This document shows positions 37,201 through 48,600 of a DNA stretch of 64,000 nucleotides, piece by piece. Both the position numbers and the translations under genes were made by a program. The stretch's first letter is position 1, and every line of letters begins with the position of its first letter. Origin of the DNA: Omphiscola glabra (lineage: Eukaryota; Mollusca; Gastropoda; Lymnaeidae); NCBI GenBank assembly GCA_964017045.1, contig OZ024795.1:50330850-50394849 (forward strand), read 5' to 3'. The notes below the pieces were generated by a model. The model was not told the origin of the DNA and made no database searches. It saw only the letters and a program-made list of their open reading frames with translations.

Positions 37201-38104
37201 CCATAATTAATGACATCGATCAGTTATCTGGCCTTCACAGTCATTTAGTTTTAGACAAAGTTTCTATATGTCCGACAACCGGAGGAATACGTTTTTGAGA
37301 TATTTGTCCGGCTATGACCAAGCCACATGACAGCCATAGCAAAGTTGAGCGAGATATTTGTCCGTCAGCCTTGTCATGTGACCGCTAATAGTCAATCAGA
37401 ACTTACGGTACTTCATTTCAACAAATTCAAGATAGTCTGGACATCGACATGAAAAAAGAAATATGTTCAATTCTACAAAGAAATACTAGATACTAGACCC
37501 ATTGCTGGTACATATAATATAAATATAATAAACAAATGTTTAAAAAGTGACAATGAATGTTAAATAAAGCGTGACATTGACATGTCCGCCGGATGAATAT
37601 CACCAGCACTATTTGTCCAGTGGCCAGACGTGTAGACACTGCCTTTTTTTAGGTGTAGTAAATACAGTAAATGCTTAATTATAAATTATAATTAAATTAT
37701 ATTTCAATTTAGACTTTCACTTTAGTGTCTTTAGAATGAATAGACTATGCTATCTAAATTAAAATTTGGTAGTTACTACTATTAAATAGTAAATTTTTAT
37801 TCATTCTAATAATAATTATTTATTATAAGTACATTTTTAAATATTAAGCATTAAAATTAATAAAAGTAGGTACTTCACTAAGACTAAGACTTAAAAAGTT
37901 TAGAATAAATAATTAAAGAAAATAGGAGCCTGCTTGTACTTGTACATTCACTTTGCAGGCCTAAATGATACCTTAATTACTATGAATATATTCTTTAGGA
38001 ATTATCCTTTTTTAATATCTGTAAGTGCATGTTTTAAATCAGTTTATCTTGTATTTGTACCTGAATTTTGAATCTGAATTAATCATATCGCTTCCTGTCG
38101 CCAT
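28267..38104 (-). CDS. TEDC2: tubulin epsilon and delta complex protein 2 (TEDC2), 11-exon gene
   Basis: Partner of TEDC1 and delta-/epsilon-tubulin in stabilising centriolar triplet microtubules. Exons in coding order are 38061-38104, 33954-34052, 33647-33717, 33346-33443, 32241-33064, 31415-31559, 31165-31273, 30847-30948, 30118-30213, 29709-29856 and 28267-28363. Phases join without a break into 610 residues (human about 433). Conserved blocks are an N-terminal coiled coil ending CSIIRSLLKPW (about 38-48), STEEKQALQQVDVLLRKAQ (80-98), FTLQANGRNLKLPAKLIQLV (about 373-392) and a C-terminal helix, HSVLQSVYGLLTT. Exon 5 encodes a long Ser/Thr/Asn/Lys-rich, probably disordered region that accounts for most of the extra length. 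Exon 4 could start at either of two in-frame acceptors. Intron 1 (4 kb) carries repeats. The identification rests on remembered motifs, so it is less certain than for the other genes. Confidence 0.82.
29169..29433. mobile_element. foldback MITE, copy 2, with target duplication
   Basis: Same family as 15782-15983: the left end is GTTACCGGAAATTTGATCG and the right end, reverse-complemented, CCGTATCCGGAAATTTGATC. Inverted subterminal blocks surround a unique middle. The direct repeat GTTAATAATG occurs at 29159-29168 and 29434-29443, so the target duplication is 8-10 bp. It is in the last TEDC2 intron. Confidence 0.85.
34053..35086. other. TEDC2 intron 1, distal part
   Basis: No exon recognised. 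It has several low-copy-looking repeat fragments but no ends that I can define. Confidence 0.35.
35087..36452. mobile_element. about 1.37-kb repeat, copy 2, in TEDC2 intron 1
   Basis: Reverse-complement partner of 8487-9755. The ends TCTAGAATAGAGACCAACC and (reverse-complemented) TCTAGAGTAGACAGACTG are similar, and both lead into TTTCGGC-rich sequence. The interior lacks coding capacity. It is a non-autonomous DNA element of undetermined superfamily. Confidence 0.75.
37240..37640. repeat. probable small repeat with ATATTTGTCCG motifs
   Basis: TATTTGTCCG occurs at about 37301 and 37352, with related TATTTGTCCAG near 37610 and GTCCGACAACCGG, GTCCGCCGGATG elements nearby. It looks like a MITE, but no ends were found. 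Confidence 0.3.
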
Positions 38105-38496
38105 GATACCGCTTCGATAAAATCAAATTGACAGGAATTACCTGCTGACAGTTTGTTCGGAAGTGATTTAAGTCGACAAAGTTCTAATAATACACGTCCA
38201 TCAGTCGTCTAATATTTATTACAATTCATATATATTTTGAGTTTCTGACTCGGGGGTTTGCGAAGAGGATAGTGGGAGCCCCCATGAATGATTGGGTGCC
38301 TCGGTCTATGAAAACAATATAACAAGTTAAAAAGCAATTATCTTTTAAGTTCTCTCTCGCACCCTTTTTTTTTTTTTTGTGGTGTTAATAATTCCTAAAC
38401 CTGGCTATTTCTTTGCTTTAAATATAAACATGCTTCATAATTAGCTAAACATAAAAATGGAAGTTTTCAATAGGTTCAACATGACATGCACCAAAC
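38105..38496. promoter_or_regulatory. TEDC2 upstream region
   Basis: This lies immediately upstream of the TEDC2 start on the minus strand and must include its promoter. I see no TATA box or clear factor site. The TEDC2 start has ATGGCGACAGG context. Confidence 0.35.
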
Positions 38497-38779
38497 CAGT
38501 GGCTTAGCTAGTGCGGACCGCTTTGGGTGACACCAGGGCCAGGGGGTGACACCAAATTGAAAAATTGCTTATTTACAGAACTCATACTGCTCGGTCTAAC
38601 CGAATTTCATAAAACGATATCCGATCACACGTACATTTTCCACGCGTGTGACCAATCCAAATGCGTGCTTCAATAAAAGTTAATGGCTGATGCGTCAGAA
38701 TAAATAGGTCAGAAAAACACTTTTATGACCATGATTCAACACCGATTGAAGTATTCTGTAACTTTCGTAGATGAAAGAA

Positions 38780-38814
<35 letters not shown>

Positions 38815-39962
38815 CTGAGAAATAAAAATTTCCATTGATACAAAATACAATGTTGTCAGGCAAAGTAGATGTGTCAATCTATAAAATTTAAAAACATTAA
38901 AAAATTAATTTTTACCACTTTTATTGGGTTCACAAAATAAAATCTGACAATATTTTCTATTATGTTTTAATAATTAATATTAATTCTTTTAATTTTTTTA
39001 AAGCCAAATATATTAAAACCCACAAATATTAAAAATTCGTCTCTAGCACCGCCTCTTAACATTTGAGCACGATGGTCATACAATTTCACGCTATTGAAAA
39101 GGCACTTTTAAAATCACATTAATATGGAATTTCTTTAGAGAGAAGATTAAGGTTCAAGAAGAGAATGGCAGGAGAAAAAATTAATAGATGCTGGAGTCTC
39201 TTTGTGAGAAGAAAACAGTTGGAAGTTGCTGGAGTGTATTGATCGCTTTCATTCTAAACTCCAAGGAAGTAGCAGATATGTTTGGGGGTGTTCAACACAA
39301 GGAGTCTTCTTCGATCAGCAAGTGAAGAGGAGTTATTGATGTCCGTTCCAAAATTAAACGCTTTCTATGATGAGTTATCTGAAGATGAACTTTTAAAAGA
39401 AATACTATGGCTTAGAAGACATCTAAAGGCAGCTGATATTGAATTTCACAAAGTTTTGGACTGGTGATTATTTGATTTTTTAAAATTCATAGCTGAATTC
39501 ATCTCTTCCAATACTCTCGCTAAGATTTGAAATATTTCTTGCGATCTGTGGCTTCATGTAAGTGGAGCTTTTCAAAACCAACACTAAGCAAAAACTATTT
39601 ACGATCCACCATGGGACAGTCAAGGCTTTCTAATCTTGCTCTACTGTAAATTGAAATTGATACAGTGAAGGATATTCATTTTAATAAAGTCATTGACAAG
39701 TGTGACAGATTTTCAGCTTTAAGACCAGGAAAAGGAACATTTTAAATAAATTAAATTTAATGTAAAAATAACTTAAATTAACATTATTACAGTTCTTAAT
39801 AAATACATTTACCCTGTAACCTTAAATTTATTTGTTTTTGTTCTTGTCATTGTTATACTGTGGACTTATTTTAACAAGAAAAAATCCATAGTTAAATTCC
39901 CGGGGAAGGGGGGCACCATGAGTTTGCCGCACCGGGTGACATTAACCCTAGCTACGCCACTG
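38497..39962 (+). mobile_element. hAT-family DNA transposon with ZMYM1-like transposase remnant
   Basis: Terminal repeats are CAGTGGCTTAGCTAGTGCGG and (reverse-complemented right end) CAGTGGCGTAGCTAGGGTTA. The flanks are a perfect 8-bp target duplication, CACCAAAC, at 38489-38496 and 39963-39970. Inside, on the plus strand, is the tail of a ZMYM1/TTF-type hAT transposase: FYDELSEDELLKEILWLRRH (about 39362-39421), then FLKFIAEFISSNTL and broken dimerisation-domain sequence to about 39745. A (TA)n run lies at about 38785-38810. At 1466 bp, without the catalytic core and with stops, it is non-autonomous. Its end sequence is shared with 46140-46288. Confidence 0.9.
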
Positions 39963-40236
39963 CACCAAACCCACGTTGTTTGGCATTTGCCTTGATTGAG
40001 TAAATTAATCTTATGGCAGTTATGGACATGGACAGCAAACACACCATTCCCCTCCCCCGCGTTGGCAAATGACGCTTGCTTTCGTAAATCGTTTCCAAGT
40101 AGGCCACTAGTTACTGAGTCCCTAAGGTCTTCTCTCGCCATCGACACTATCATTAGGCTACGTCAAGGTGAGATCTTATCTTTCTGGGGGAGAACCGCTT
40201 CTAAGTACAATTTTAAATTAAGACCTAAAGTTAATG

Positions 40237-40404
40237 TTAATTCTTCATTTTAACTGAAATAAACAACTACAAATGACATCTGAATAGCATTGAGCTTAAT
40301 GGTACCCAGGTGCGAATGGCGGCGTCACATGTCTGGGTCCATTTTGACTAATGCTATTCAGATGTCATTTGTAGTAGTTTATTTCAGTTAAAATGAAGAA
40401 TTAA
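40237..40404. repeat. long palindrome: 54-bp arms, 60-bp loop
   Basis: Left arm 40237-40290 and right arm 40351-40404 are reverse complements with one mismatch (arms contain CTACAAATGACATCTGAATA). The loop has GGCGGCGTCACATGTCTGGG. Such a structure can form a hairpin in DNA or RNA and is typical of a foldback MITE. Confidence 0.92.
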
Positions 40405-40429
40405 GTTTACCAATGTATAGTACATTCAA

Positions 40430-40520
40430 TTATCTTTCATTTGATACCTCATTTGGTCTTACAAACCCAACAATAATATTTTAAATCGTTTTTTAATCCC
40501 AGCCTCTCACTTCTGGTACC
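40430..40520 (-). repeat. dispersed repeat, copy 2
   Basis: Reverse complement of 955-1060 over about 85 bp. It lies just downstream of the palindrome, suggesting that both belong to one element. Confidence 0.7.
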
Positions 40521-40524
40521 TGGG

Positions 40525-41825
40525 TCAGAATAGAAAACATTACCTTTACACAGTTAAATGTAAAGACATTTTTAACTAATAATGTTTTGAAAAAAAAGTT
40601 TTAATGATTAAAAATCATATCCTTAAAAATGTCTTATTCTTATTGCCAGATAAATTACACTTTCTTTTTAAAAAATGGGTGATGCTTAATTTACTGGCAA
40701 TACCAAGTGGGTAAATGTGGAATGTTGGTCATTTTATGCAAATGGTACATAAATATTAATTAACACAATAATAAGTAAGAATTTTCCTTACTATGATATC
40801 AACATATTTTATCATTCATTCTTCAAATGGTAATAAATTTATCCAGATAGATCATTAAACTCATGTTTTCCAATAAATATTTGTATTTAATGTATCAAAT
40901 AATGTGGTAAAATTCAAAAGAATTATAGGAGTACATTATAAAGTTCAATTATATTATTTTATTAAATTTTGCTCTAACTACAGGCTGCATAGTAAGATTT
41001 TAGAAAAATAAAATGGTGTAGTTTTACCTTTTAATAATAAAGAGATAACAACTGAAACTTAACACAGACCTGTGTACCCCCAAACTCTTAAAATCGTACA
41101 ATATCATCACAAAATCGTTCAATACATTATCTTAATAGTAAAAAAATAAACATACAGTATATACAATGTCTACACCTCAAAATCATACATTGTACGCCAA
41201 AATCATTGAGTAAACAGGTCTGTTAACAAGATGAAACGCCATTGACAAAAGACCTAAAAACACAAAACATAACTCCAAAATTTCATGATGGAAATTATTG
41301 ATAAACAAATTAAAATAAAACAAAACACCATAAATATGTGATGAATGAAGTATAAAAATTCAAATATTTAGAAGGAAACTAATCTGATTGCTACTAATGC
41401 ACCCCAATTCGCCCCAGATGCCTAGCAATGTACACATATGGCGCAGTGAACCCTTGATTCCATCTGAACAGCATTGGGATTTTTACTGCTGATAAAGTGT
41501 ACATTATTAAATTTCAAATGATTTAGTTTAATAACACAAAGGCCAGCCAACATGTTGGGGGCTCTCGTTCTATGATATTTATTAATTTCACAATTTCATG
41601 AAGCACGCCACGATCATATTACATTTAAATTAATTCTTGATCTCTAAATATTTTTGCAAACTTTTTTCATGTCACGTACTTTGAAATATTGTTTTTTTAA
41701 TGGGCAAATGAATTTAGAACATTTTTTTGGAGCAATGCCGCGACTGTGTTATAGAGGCAATCACATTATAGCAAGAAGTCTGATTCCATTGTAAATTGTT
41801 GTAAGCTAATTTACATTCATTGATC
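40525..41825. other. A+T-rich sequence downstream of PIGX
   Basis: No exon or known element. TTTATT at about 41578-41583 (minus-strand AATAAA) is a candidate PIGX poly(A) signal some 240 bp after the stop. Confidence 0.4.
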
Positions 41826-43485
41826 TCATGAATGTTTCTTATGGGTCTGAGAATATGATTCCCAGATAAATTTAATGAGCAGGGAACAAATAGTTACTGT
41901 GACCAGGAGGGTCACTATAATCACAATTGGCTTGTCTCTTTCCATGCCTACAGGGATCATGAGTTGAAGAGGGACATCACTCTAGAAAACAATGTATGAA
42001 AAGGGATAAAATTTATCCTGAATAAATATTTTAAGACAGTGACTAAATTTAGACTTTACATTTTTGAGCTAACTTAAAATTGTACTGTATTTATCAAAAT
42101 CTTATGCATTAGTTATTTTATTAGTGAAAAGTTGACTTACTTAAATGAGGAATGCCTTTCAATTTAATTTAATAAATTAATTCAGAACAGTGATTTCAGA
42201 GACATGAAATACTTACATATATTAGCTCATGAACATGAAATAAAAGAATAAAGAACTTACACAAATATATGGCAGCTGTTCCCATCGACAGAGTAAATTA
42301 CTTGAAACATCACAAGGTGCTGAGAGAAAACTTCCAGCATCTGATAAAAGGAAATGGAATTTGGGCAGTGACTTATGCTGTCCTTAGTGAAATTTCTTCG
42401 TCATTTGAAGACATAAAGTCTTTCATTGAAGGAAATCATCTACATTCTAAACCAAGATGATTGCAGCATTATAAATAATATAACTTTAATACCCGGTAAG
42501 TAGATAATTAAAAACAACAACTATATACAAATTTGTGCAGCAATTTAATAACATAGACATGGGCATAAATTACATTTTAACTTAAAGGTTATTCTAATAA
42601 AGCAAACCTGATTTTGAGCAGTTAGAATATAGGCTAGGATGAAATATAGTGACTGTTGAATGTGACACACTGGGATCCGATGAAGGCTTGTGGTAACGAG
42701 CATGTATGGGAAAGGAGATATTAATCACAGTCTGTTCTGTCATGGTGTCAACAGCAAAAAGGTTCACATTTACAAATACATACAATTCATGTGACTTGGA
42801 CATAAACTCAGCTGCTTCTATATTTACAGCACCATCATGTCGAATCTGAAAAAAATTAATCAGAGAAACAAAGATTCAATCCAGACAGTTATATGTTTCA
42901 GAACAATGCCTTTTACTTTGATGTTAATAAAAATGGATACTTCTTTTTTTAATATTCTATTTGTTTTGGTGCAAAAATTTGTATTTTTTAAAAATAATAC
43001 TATTGAGGATCTTAATTTGGTTATTGTAAAATGAAATTCCCTTTCACTTATTTCCTGTTTGTACAAGTTAGCTTCAATATTCTCCTATGAAATGTTCCGA
43101 CTATCCTACGGCTTTAATACTCTCTATAAAATGTTCCAACTATCCTACAGTTATTATGTTTACCTCAGGGCCTCCAAAAGGGACCATAGAACTAAGCTGA
43201 AATGGGTCAGCATATACACCAGCAGGAAGAGTCTCTATAAGCAACAATGAACATTCTGGTGATGCATGTAATCCTCGCAGATCTTTATCCAAAACAATCT
43301 TTGTGTTCAAATCTCTAACAGTAAAAGAAAGCAGACAAAAATAGATTATATTATTAAATGAGCAGAGTTCTCATCCATTTTTTTTTTAAATTGACATAAA
43401 TTTTTTTCTATGCACAGACTGGTTTCTGTGGATCCCCTCAATCCCTTCTTCCTGGTCCAATAAAGAAGCCATTGGCACAGCCAAC

Positions 43486-43519
<34 letters not shown>

Positions 43520-43817
43520 TGCTGTGAAAAAGAGGAGAAATTATGCCCAGAAGACAAGCCCTAGTTGAGCCTCATGGTCACCAGCCTGTTCCCCTCTAAT
43601 CAACTAAATGATATTGCATTCTGCTAGAAGTAGAAGGATCAATATTTAGAAAATCTTTCTTTTAAATATTTACTTCTCAATAAATTAAATAAATACACAC
43701 CAACCTGTGAAAACCTTGACCTATTAACGATCTGTCCATAAGTAGATTAGAACCAGGTAGAAGTGTTTGAACTATTGATAGTTGCAGTGACAATAGCAAA
43801 TGGTGTAAAAAATACAT
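41826..43817 (-). CDS. PIGX: GPI mannosyltransferase I stabilising subunit PIG-X
   Basis: Endoplasmic-reticulum membrane protein that binds and stabilises PIG-M, the enzyme adding the first mannose to GPI anchors. Coding exons in order are 43705-43817, 43164-43314, 42608-42845, 42261-42340 and 41826-41981, all GT-AG with matching phases, giving 245 residues (human 258). A signal peptide begins MYFLHHLLLSLQLSIVQ. Family motifs are LIGQGFHR (31-38), LPAGVYADPFQLSS (67-80) and HARYHKPSSD (about 137-146). A Cys-rich membrane-proximal part, CDVSSNLLCRW, is followed by one transmembrane helix (about 212-234) and a short cytosolic tail. The starting exon has an acceptor at 43844-43845, so a 5'-UTR exon must lie upstream, nearer CHMP6. 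That upstream exon could add N-terminal residues, because the frame is open 5' of the ATG. Confidence 0.93.
43487..43515. repeat. (TA)n microsatellite
   Basis: About 14 TA units in PIGX intron 1. Confidence 0.95.
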
Positions 43818-44369
43818 CTTCCTTAATTTCAACTCATCGTGGTCTAAAAAAGAAGAAAACAAAAATTTCTTCAATCTTGTAATTTACTTCTGTCTTTAAA
43901 TACAACAGAAGAGTTTAAACTAGTAGATAAGACATGTGCCTAAGTGGTGAAATGTTAAAATGCAAAGGTTGGCTAACATGACCTTATGTACAGTCAATGC
44001 CAACACCCTTATATCACAAGTAAGACATGTAAGAGCAGAAGACTAATTGGCCCTACTCATGTCAAGTTTTCAACATTCTGGTTTTCATATGTCCCTAAAT
44101 CATGGTATAATCAAGAATGAAAGAAATGTATACAAAATAAAAACAGATATTTTCAAAAATTTAATACCTAATAAAGTAATATGCCTTGTAAGTAGTAGAC
44201 TATAGTCAACACACTCAATATTCAATAACTCAGACAATGAAATTTATTGAAGTAGTCAAATAATATTAATGGACAGCATGTGACTGTGTTCATGTTATAA
44301 ATTGTAAATATAACATTATGATGATAGTTATAATTATGACATTATGTGATTCTTTCTTTTGTAGGGTCG

Positions 44370-44860
44370 AGCCTAGACTAGTCTGCTTTGACCCTGGCTA
44401 GTTTGTCAAAGGCGAGAAGATTAATGCAGGCTTCAGGGTTGAATCCATCAGATCCACCTTCCTGTTTGGGGCACTCAGCAATTAGATGTTCTAATGTTTC
44501 AGCAGCAAGGCCACAGAGCTGGCACTTCAAGTCCCTAAAAGAAGTTGAGTATATGGTGGTAGCTTTGTGTTGGGCAGTATTCAATCCTCATTTGTGTAAC
44601 GAGGCTCTGTTTGCTTCGTGTAACGAGGCTCTGTTTGCTTCGTGTAAGTCTCCACCAGTGATCACTTTTTCTCAGACATGGCATGTTTTGATAGAGCTTT
44701 CGAGCTGTTTCACCTGATGCCCAGCTGTTGAGCCGCTCTTCATGAAAGTGGGCTTTTATACCAGGCTTTAACTCCCAGATGAGACATGGGCTTGAGCTGC
44801 ACATTTCTTTTTTATTTTTTATTATAAGTAGTATACAATTGTCAATCATAATCATAGACA
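44370..44860 (-). pseudogene. C-terminal fragment of a non-LTR retrotransposon
   Basis: The minus strand encodes CQLCGLAAETLEHLIAECP (about 44475-44530), a zinc-knuckle-like motif found at the end of many LINE-encoded polyproteins. It is preceded, in another frame, by a region with ERLNSWASGETARK and a duplicated LTRSKQS. The 24-bp duplication at about 44596-44645 and the frameshift mark it as dead. It lies upstream of the PIGX starting exon, probably in its 5'-UTR intron. Confidence 0.65.
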
Positions 44861-45289
44861 ATAGTCAATGACAATTACATTTGACAATAGTAAAAAATGT
44901 ATTTAAACATTATCAGTCAAATATAATAATAATTGATATTATTTATTATGAATAATAGTAATAGTTGTAGTACTTTAGCTTTATTTTCATTACTGTCATT
45001 ACTCTATCTTAATAATCTTATCAATATATTTATAACTGAAGTGAACAGTGAACACGATTCATGATTGATCGATTGGCTAATGTGCTTCTGTGGTCCCCTT
45101 ATTGGGAGTCACTTCCCTTTGTTTATGATAGATTTAGGGTTCGGGTTAGGGTGAGCGACAGAGGGACCAGTAGCGTGCAATTACCGATCGATTAATTACT
45201 CATCATTGCCTTGCTGGCTTGTTGCTGACATTCAGTAATGTTTCACACTGATGACACAGACTAGACTGAAGACATTCATACCGGTACCG

Positions 45290-45665
45290 GTACTGGCACT
45301 ACTACCTAAACTTAAATAAACACTCACTGTCTTAGACTTCTTCTTGATTACCGACCTCTTTCGACACTTTCACTTTTTAAAAAAATTTGGCTGGTATCGA
45401 TGATAAAAAAGTATGTGTTTGGCCATATTAGTCTTAAGCAGTGAGTCAAAGCTGCAAAATTTCTACTTTCGTTTTTGGATCCACTGTGAGTGGTGACCAA
45501 TAGATTTTACTATACTTCCGGAAACTTAAAATGGAGTATATGGGACGGAAACTTAAGATTTCAATCTGCTTTTACAGTTTTACATTTTACTGTCTTATTT
45601 ATAACTGTTAGTTGCTAGCATAAAATATTCTGGTAAATATTCTTACTTGTAATCACTAAAGGAAA
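45290..45665. promoter_or_regulatory. putative shared PIGX-CHMP6 promoter region
   Basis: PIGX lies to the left on minus and CHMP6 to the right on plus, and no other gene separates them, so both first exons should start here. No TATA box or strong named motif is seen. The PIGX leader exon was not located. Confidence 0.45.
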
Positions 45666-48600
45666 ATGGGGAATCTGTTTGGGAAGAAAACTAAAACGTC
45701 AAGGGTGACTGAGCAAGATAAAGCTATTCTTGTAAGTTTTTTAATAAATAAAATTATATAATTAAAATTTATAACAATACAATTACAGCCTATTATTAGT
45801 GGTGTCAACCACCCCCCCCCCCTCGACTTCCACGATGTAATTCTTCTTTTTTAATTAACTTAATCCACAGTATTGAAAGTCAGGAGGTAAATGTATTTAA
45901 GAACTGTGACATGTACTTAGAATCGCTCATTGTTATTATAATGTTATCAAAGGGTAGTTTTACTTCTCAGAATTTAGATAATTATAGCTTCCTGTCACAT
46001 ACAAAAGTTACCAAACACTTCATTTGGCGTTGAAAAATGGTCAAAACGATGTGTTTCTGACCAAATAATAAGGTAACCTAATTGCTGACGTATCAACTTT
46101 GAAATTTTAACAAAAACTTATTTTTATTGGTTACATGAGTAGAAAATATACGTGTCATCTGTAATTATTTTGTGGGTTTCGGTTAGACCGAGCTGTGTTT
46201 GCTCTGTAAATATGCAATTTTTCAATTTGATGTCACCCCCTGTGATGGTGTCACCTTCGTGCTGTCCGCAGCCCCCTAGCTAGGCTACTGAATACACTTT
46301 TCTGGTCTTATACTTACACACCTCAGGGCTGGGGAGGTAATTTTACCCCTGGATAAGAACCACTGTTCTAGTGAAATGTTCCTGACCCAGGTGCAGTAAT
46401 TTGATATCCACGGGAGGTGAATTTCTTAAGGAGTTTGTAAAGGACAGTAGTGGACACAGGGACTTTTTAAAAAGGAGGGGGGGGTGTGTAGAGATTTGTG
46501 ATGTTATAATTTGGGGGGGAGTCTAACTTTTTGTGATGATTTGTGACGATAGGGAGGGGGGGTCAAATATCGGCAAAATTTGCGTGACGTCATTTATGGA
46601 TGCCCTTAAATGAAAAAAAAATTGACACTTTTATTAACAGTATTACCAAACATTGTCCAAAATAACCCCCACACACAAAATTCTAGACGCCTTACATCTG
46701 AAATGGATGTAGGATCGTGTGAGGAAAAGAGGCGCTCTGGACGAATCCTGAAACTACAGCCCCTAGTATATGAGTATATGGAAAATGCGCCCCCCTGATA
46801 GTGATGCCCCTTGCGAGTACAACCTTTATACGGCCCTGCACGCATGGCCCTCTCTAAGAACATGAGATACTTAAATATTTAAACTTGTCTAAAACCACCA
46901 CTGATTTACAAAGAAATATAGGACACCTAGACATACCGTAATTAAATAAAGTTAAAAAATAATGGAACATTTATGTAAATCTAGATACATCCAATGGGGC
47001 AACTATTATAACGTTTCTTTGAAGACAGAAGAGTACTCCTTGATTTAACACAATGATGCCGTGAGAAACATAAGATTCATGAAAATGTACTATTTTTGGT
47101 AACATAAAATTTGTTAAATTGTTGTTATATTTGAACAAAAAGATGGCATTTTACATTTAAAAAACCTTTCAATGAATTTCCATCAGGTACAAGGGAAGTT
47201 TTTAATTTATTTCACTAGAAATAATTAATTGAAATAAAATAAGGGATTACAGACTTATATTATACGAGTTTACTATACCTTATAACTTATAGTAATAATA
47301 AAAAGGCCATATAATTAATTGTTATAGTATGTGTCTTGACCTAATATTACTTTAAACAAGACTCTTTAAAGCTAAAGTATCAACCACTTCTTTCCTCCTT
47401 TTTTGTTTTGATATTGACGTTGATTAAATGTGTACGTGTAGCGCTGTATCAATCCCACCCATCCCTTGATTTGGAAAGGTTGTTAATGTTCTAATTTGTT
47501 CTTAAGTATGTGATCAGGTGATGCAATTTCTAGAATTTCCTTTCTGCACAGTTCCAACTTTCTCCCTAAAAATAAGGTGGCAGCTTTCCTTATCCGGGAT
47601 AGAGATTTTTGCTATTTTTCCTAGACATTTACGAGACATAGTGTTTTACAACATTGTACTCTTTATGTTTGTGTGTAATTTAATATTTTTATTTTTCGGG
47701 GATTGTACTTTTTCACTTGCTGTGCTGTGAGCTAACTATAGTTTTTATTTCTGTCTATTTGATTTTGTATTCTTTGTATGAATTTAGTAGTATAATTAAA
47801 TTGAATATTGTTGATACACTAGCTTTGGTATCGTTTTAATTTGTATACTGGTTTTCAATCCTTTCTTACATATTGTTAAAAAAAAATCCATATTTCAAAG
47901 CAAATTCAATTTACAAGACCATATAACATTACGTAAAATTAACACTTCAACTGCGTCATCATCATCAGTGGGACTACAGCCCATGTAGGGCCCTGGCCTG
48001 CTCCACTACATCCTGCAATTGGGATTGATCCATGGCTTTCTGCCTCCATGCGTGGACCCCCAGCTTATGTAAGTCCTTCTCTACACCATCAGTCCATCTC
48101 AGTCTTTGTCGACCTGTTGCCCATTTGCCCCTAGATTTCTGCCTGTATATCACTTTTACTACTTTACAATTCTGCATTCTCTCAAGGTGTTCTGTGCAGC
48201 GCAGTCTGCCTTTTTTAAAAATTGTAACTATGGGTGGATCCTCGAACAATTGATATATCACTTGGTTCTTACCAATTCTCCATCTAACACTCGGCCGTAT
48301 ATGTCCTGAGGATTTTCTGCTCGAATGCCTTGAGAAGGTTCACTGCTTTTTTAGTAAGGGACCAAGACTCACTTGCGTAAATTACAGCTGGTCTTATGAT
48401 AGTGATGCATAATGTCGTCTTTGTTCTCCTTGGGGGGTTTTTGCTTCTTAACTTGTAGCTTTTGTTGGCTGAAAAAATAATGTTTGCTTTCTGTTATCCT
48501 TTCTTTCATCTCTGTCATTATTATTTCATTCTGCTCATTTATAGTAGCTCATAAATATCTGAAAGTAGCCCATCTCTCAAAGGTGTGATGGTAGCTCCTA

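Noticed and set aside
42269..42460. 63-residue plus-strand frame beginning MAAVPIDRVNYLKH
   Set aside because: It is the antisense shadow of PIGX exon 4 (42261-42340), which is in phase with its neighbours and carries the conserved Cys residues.
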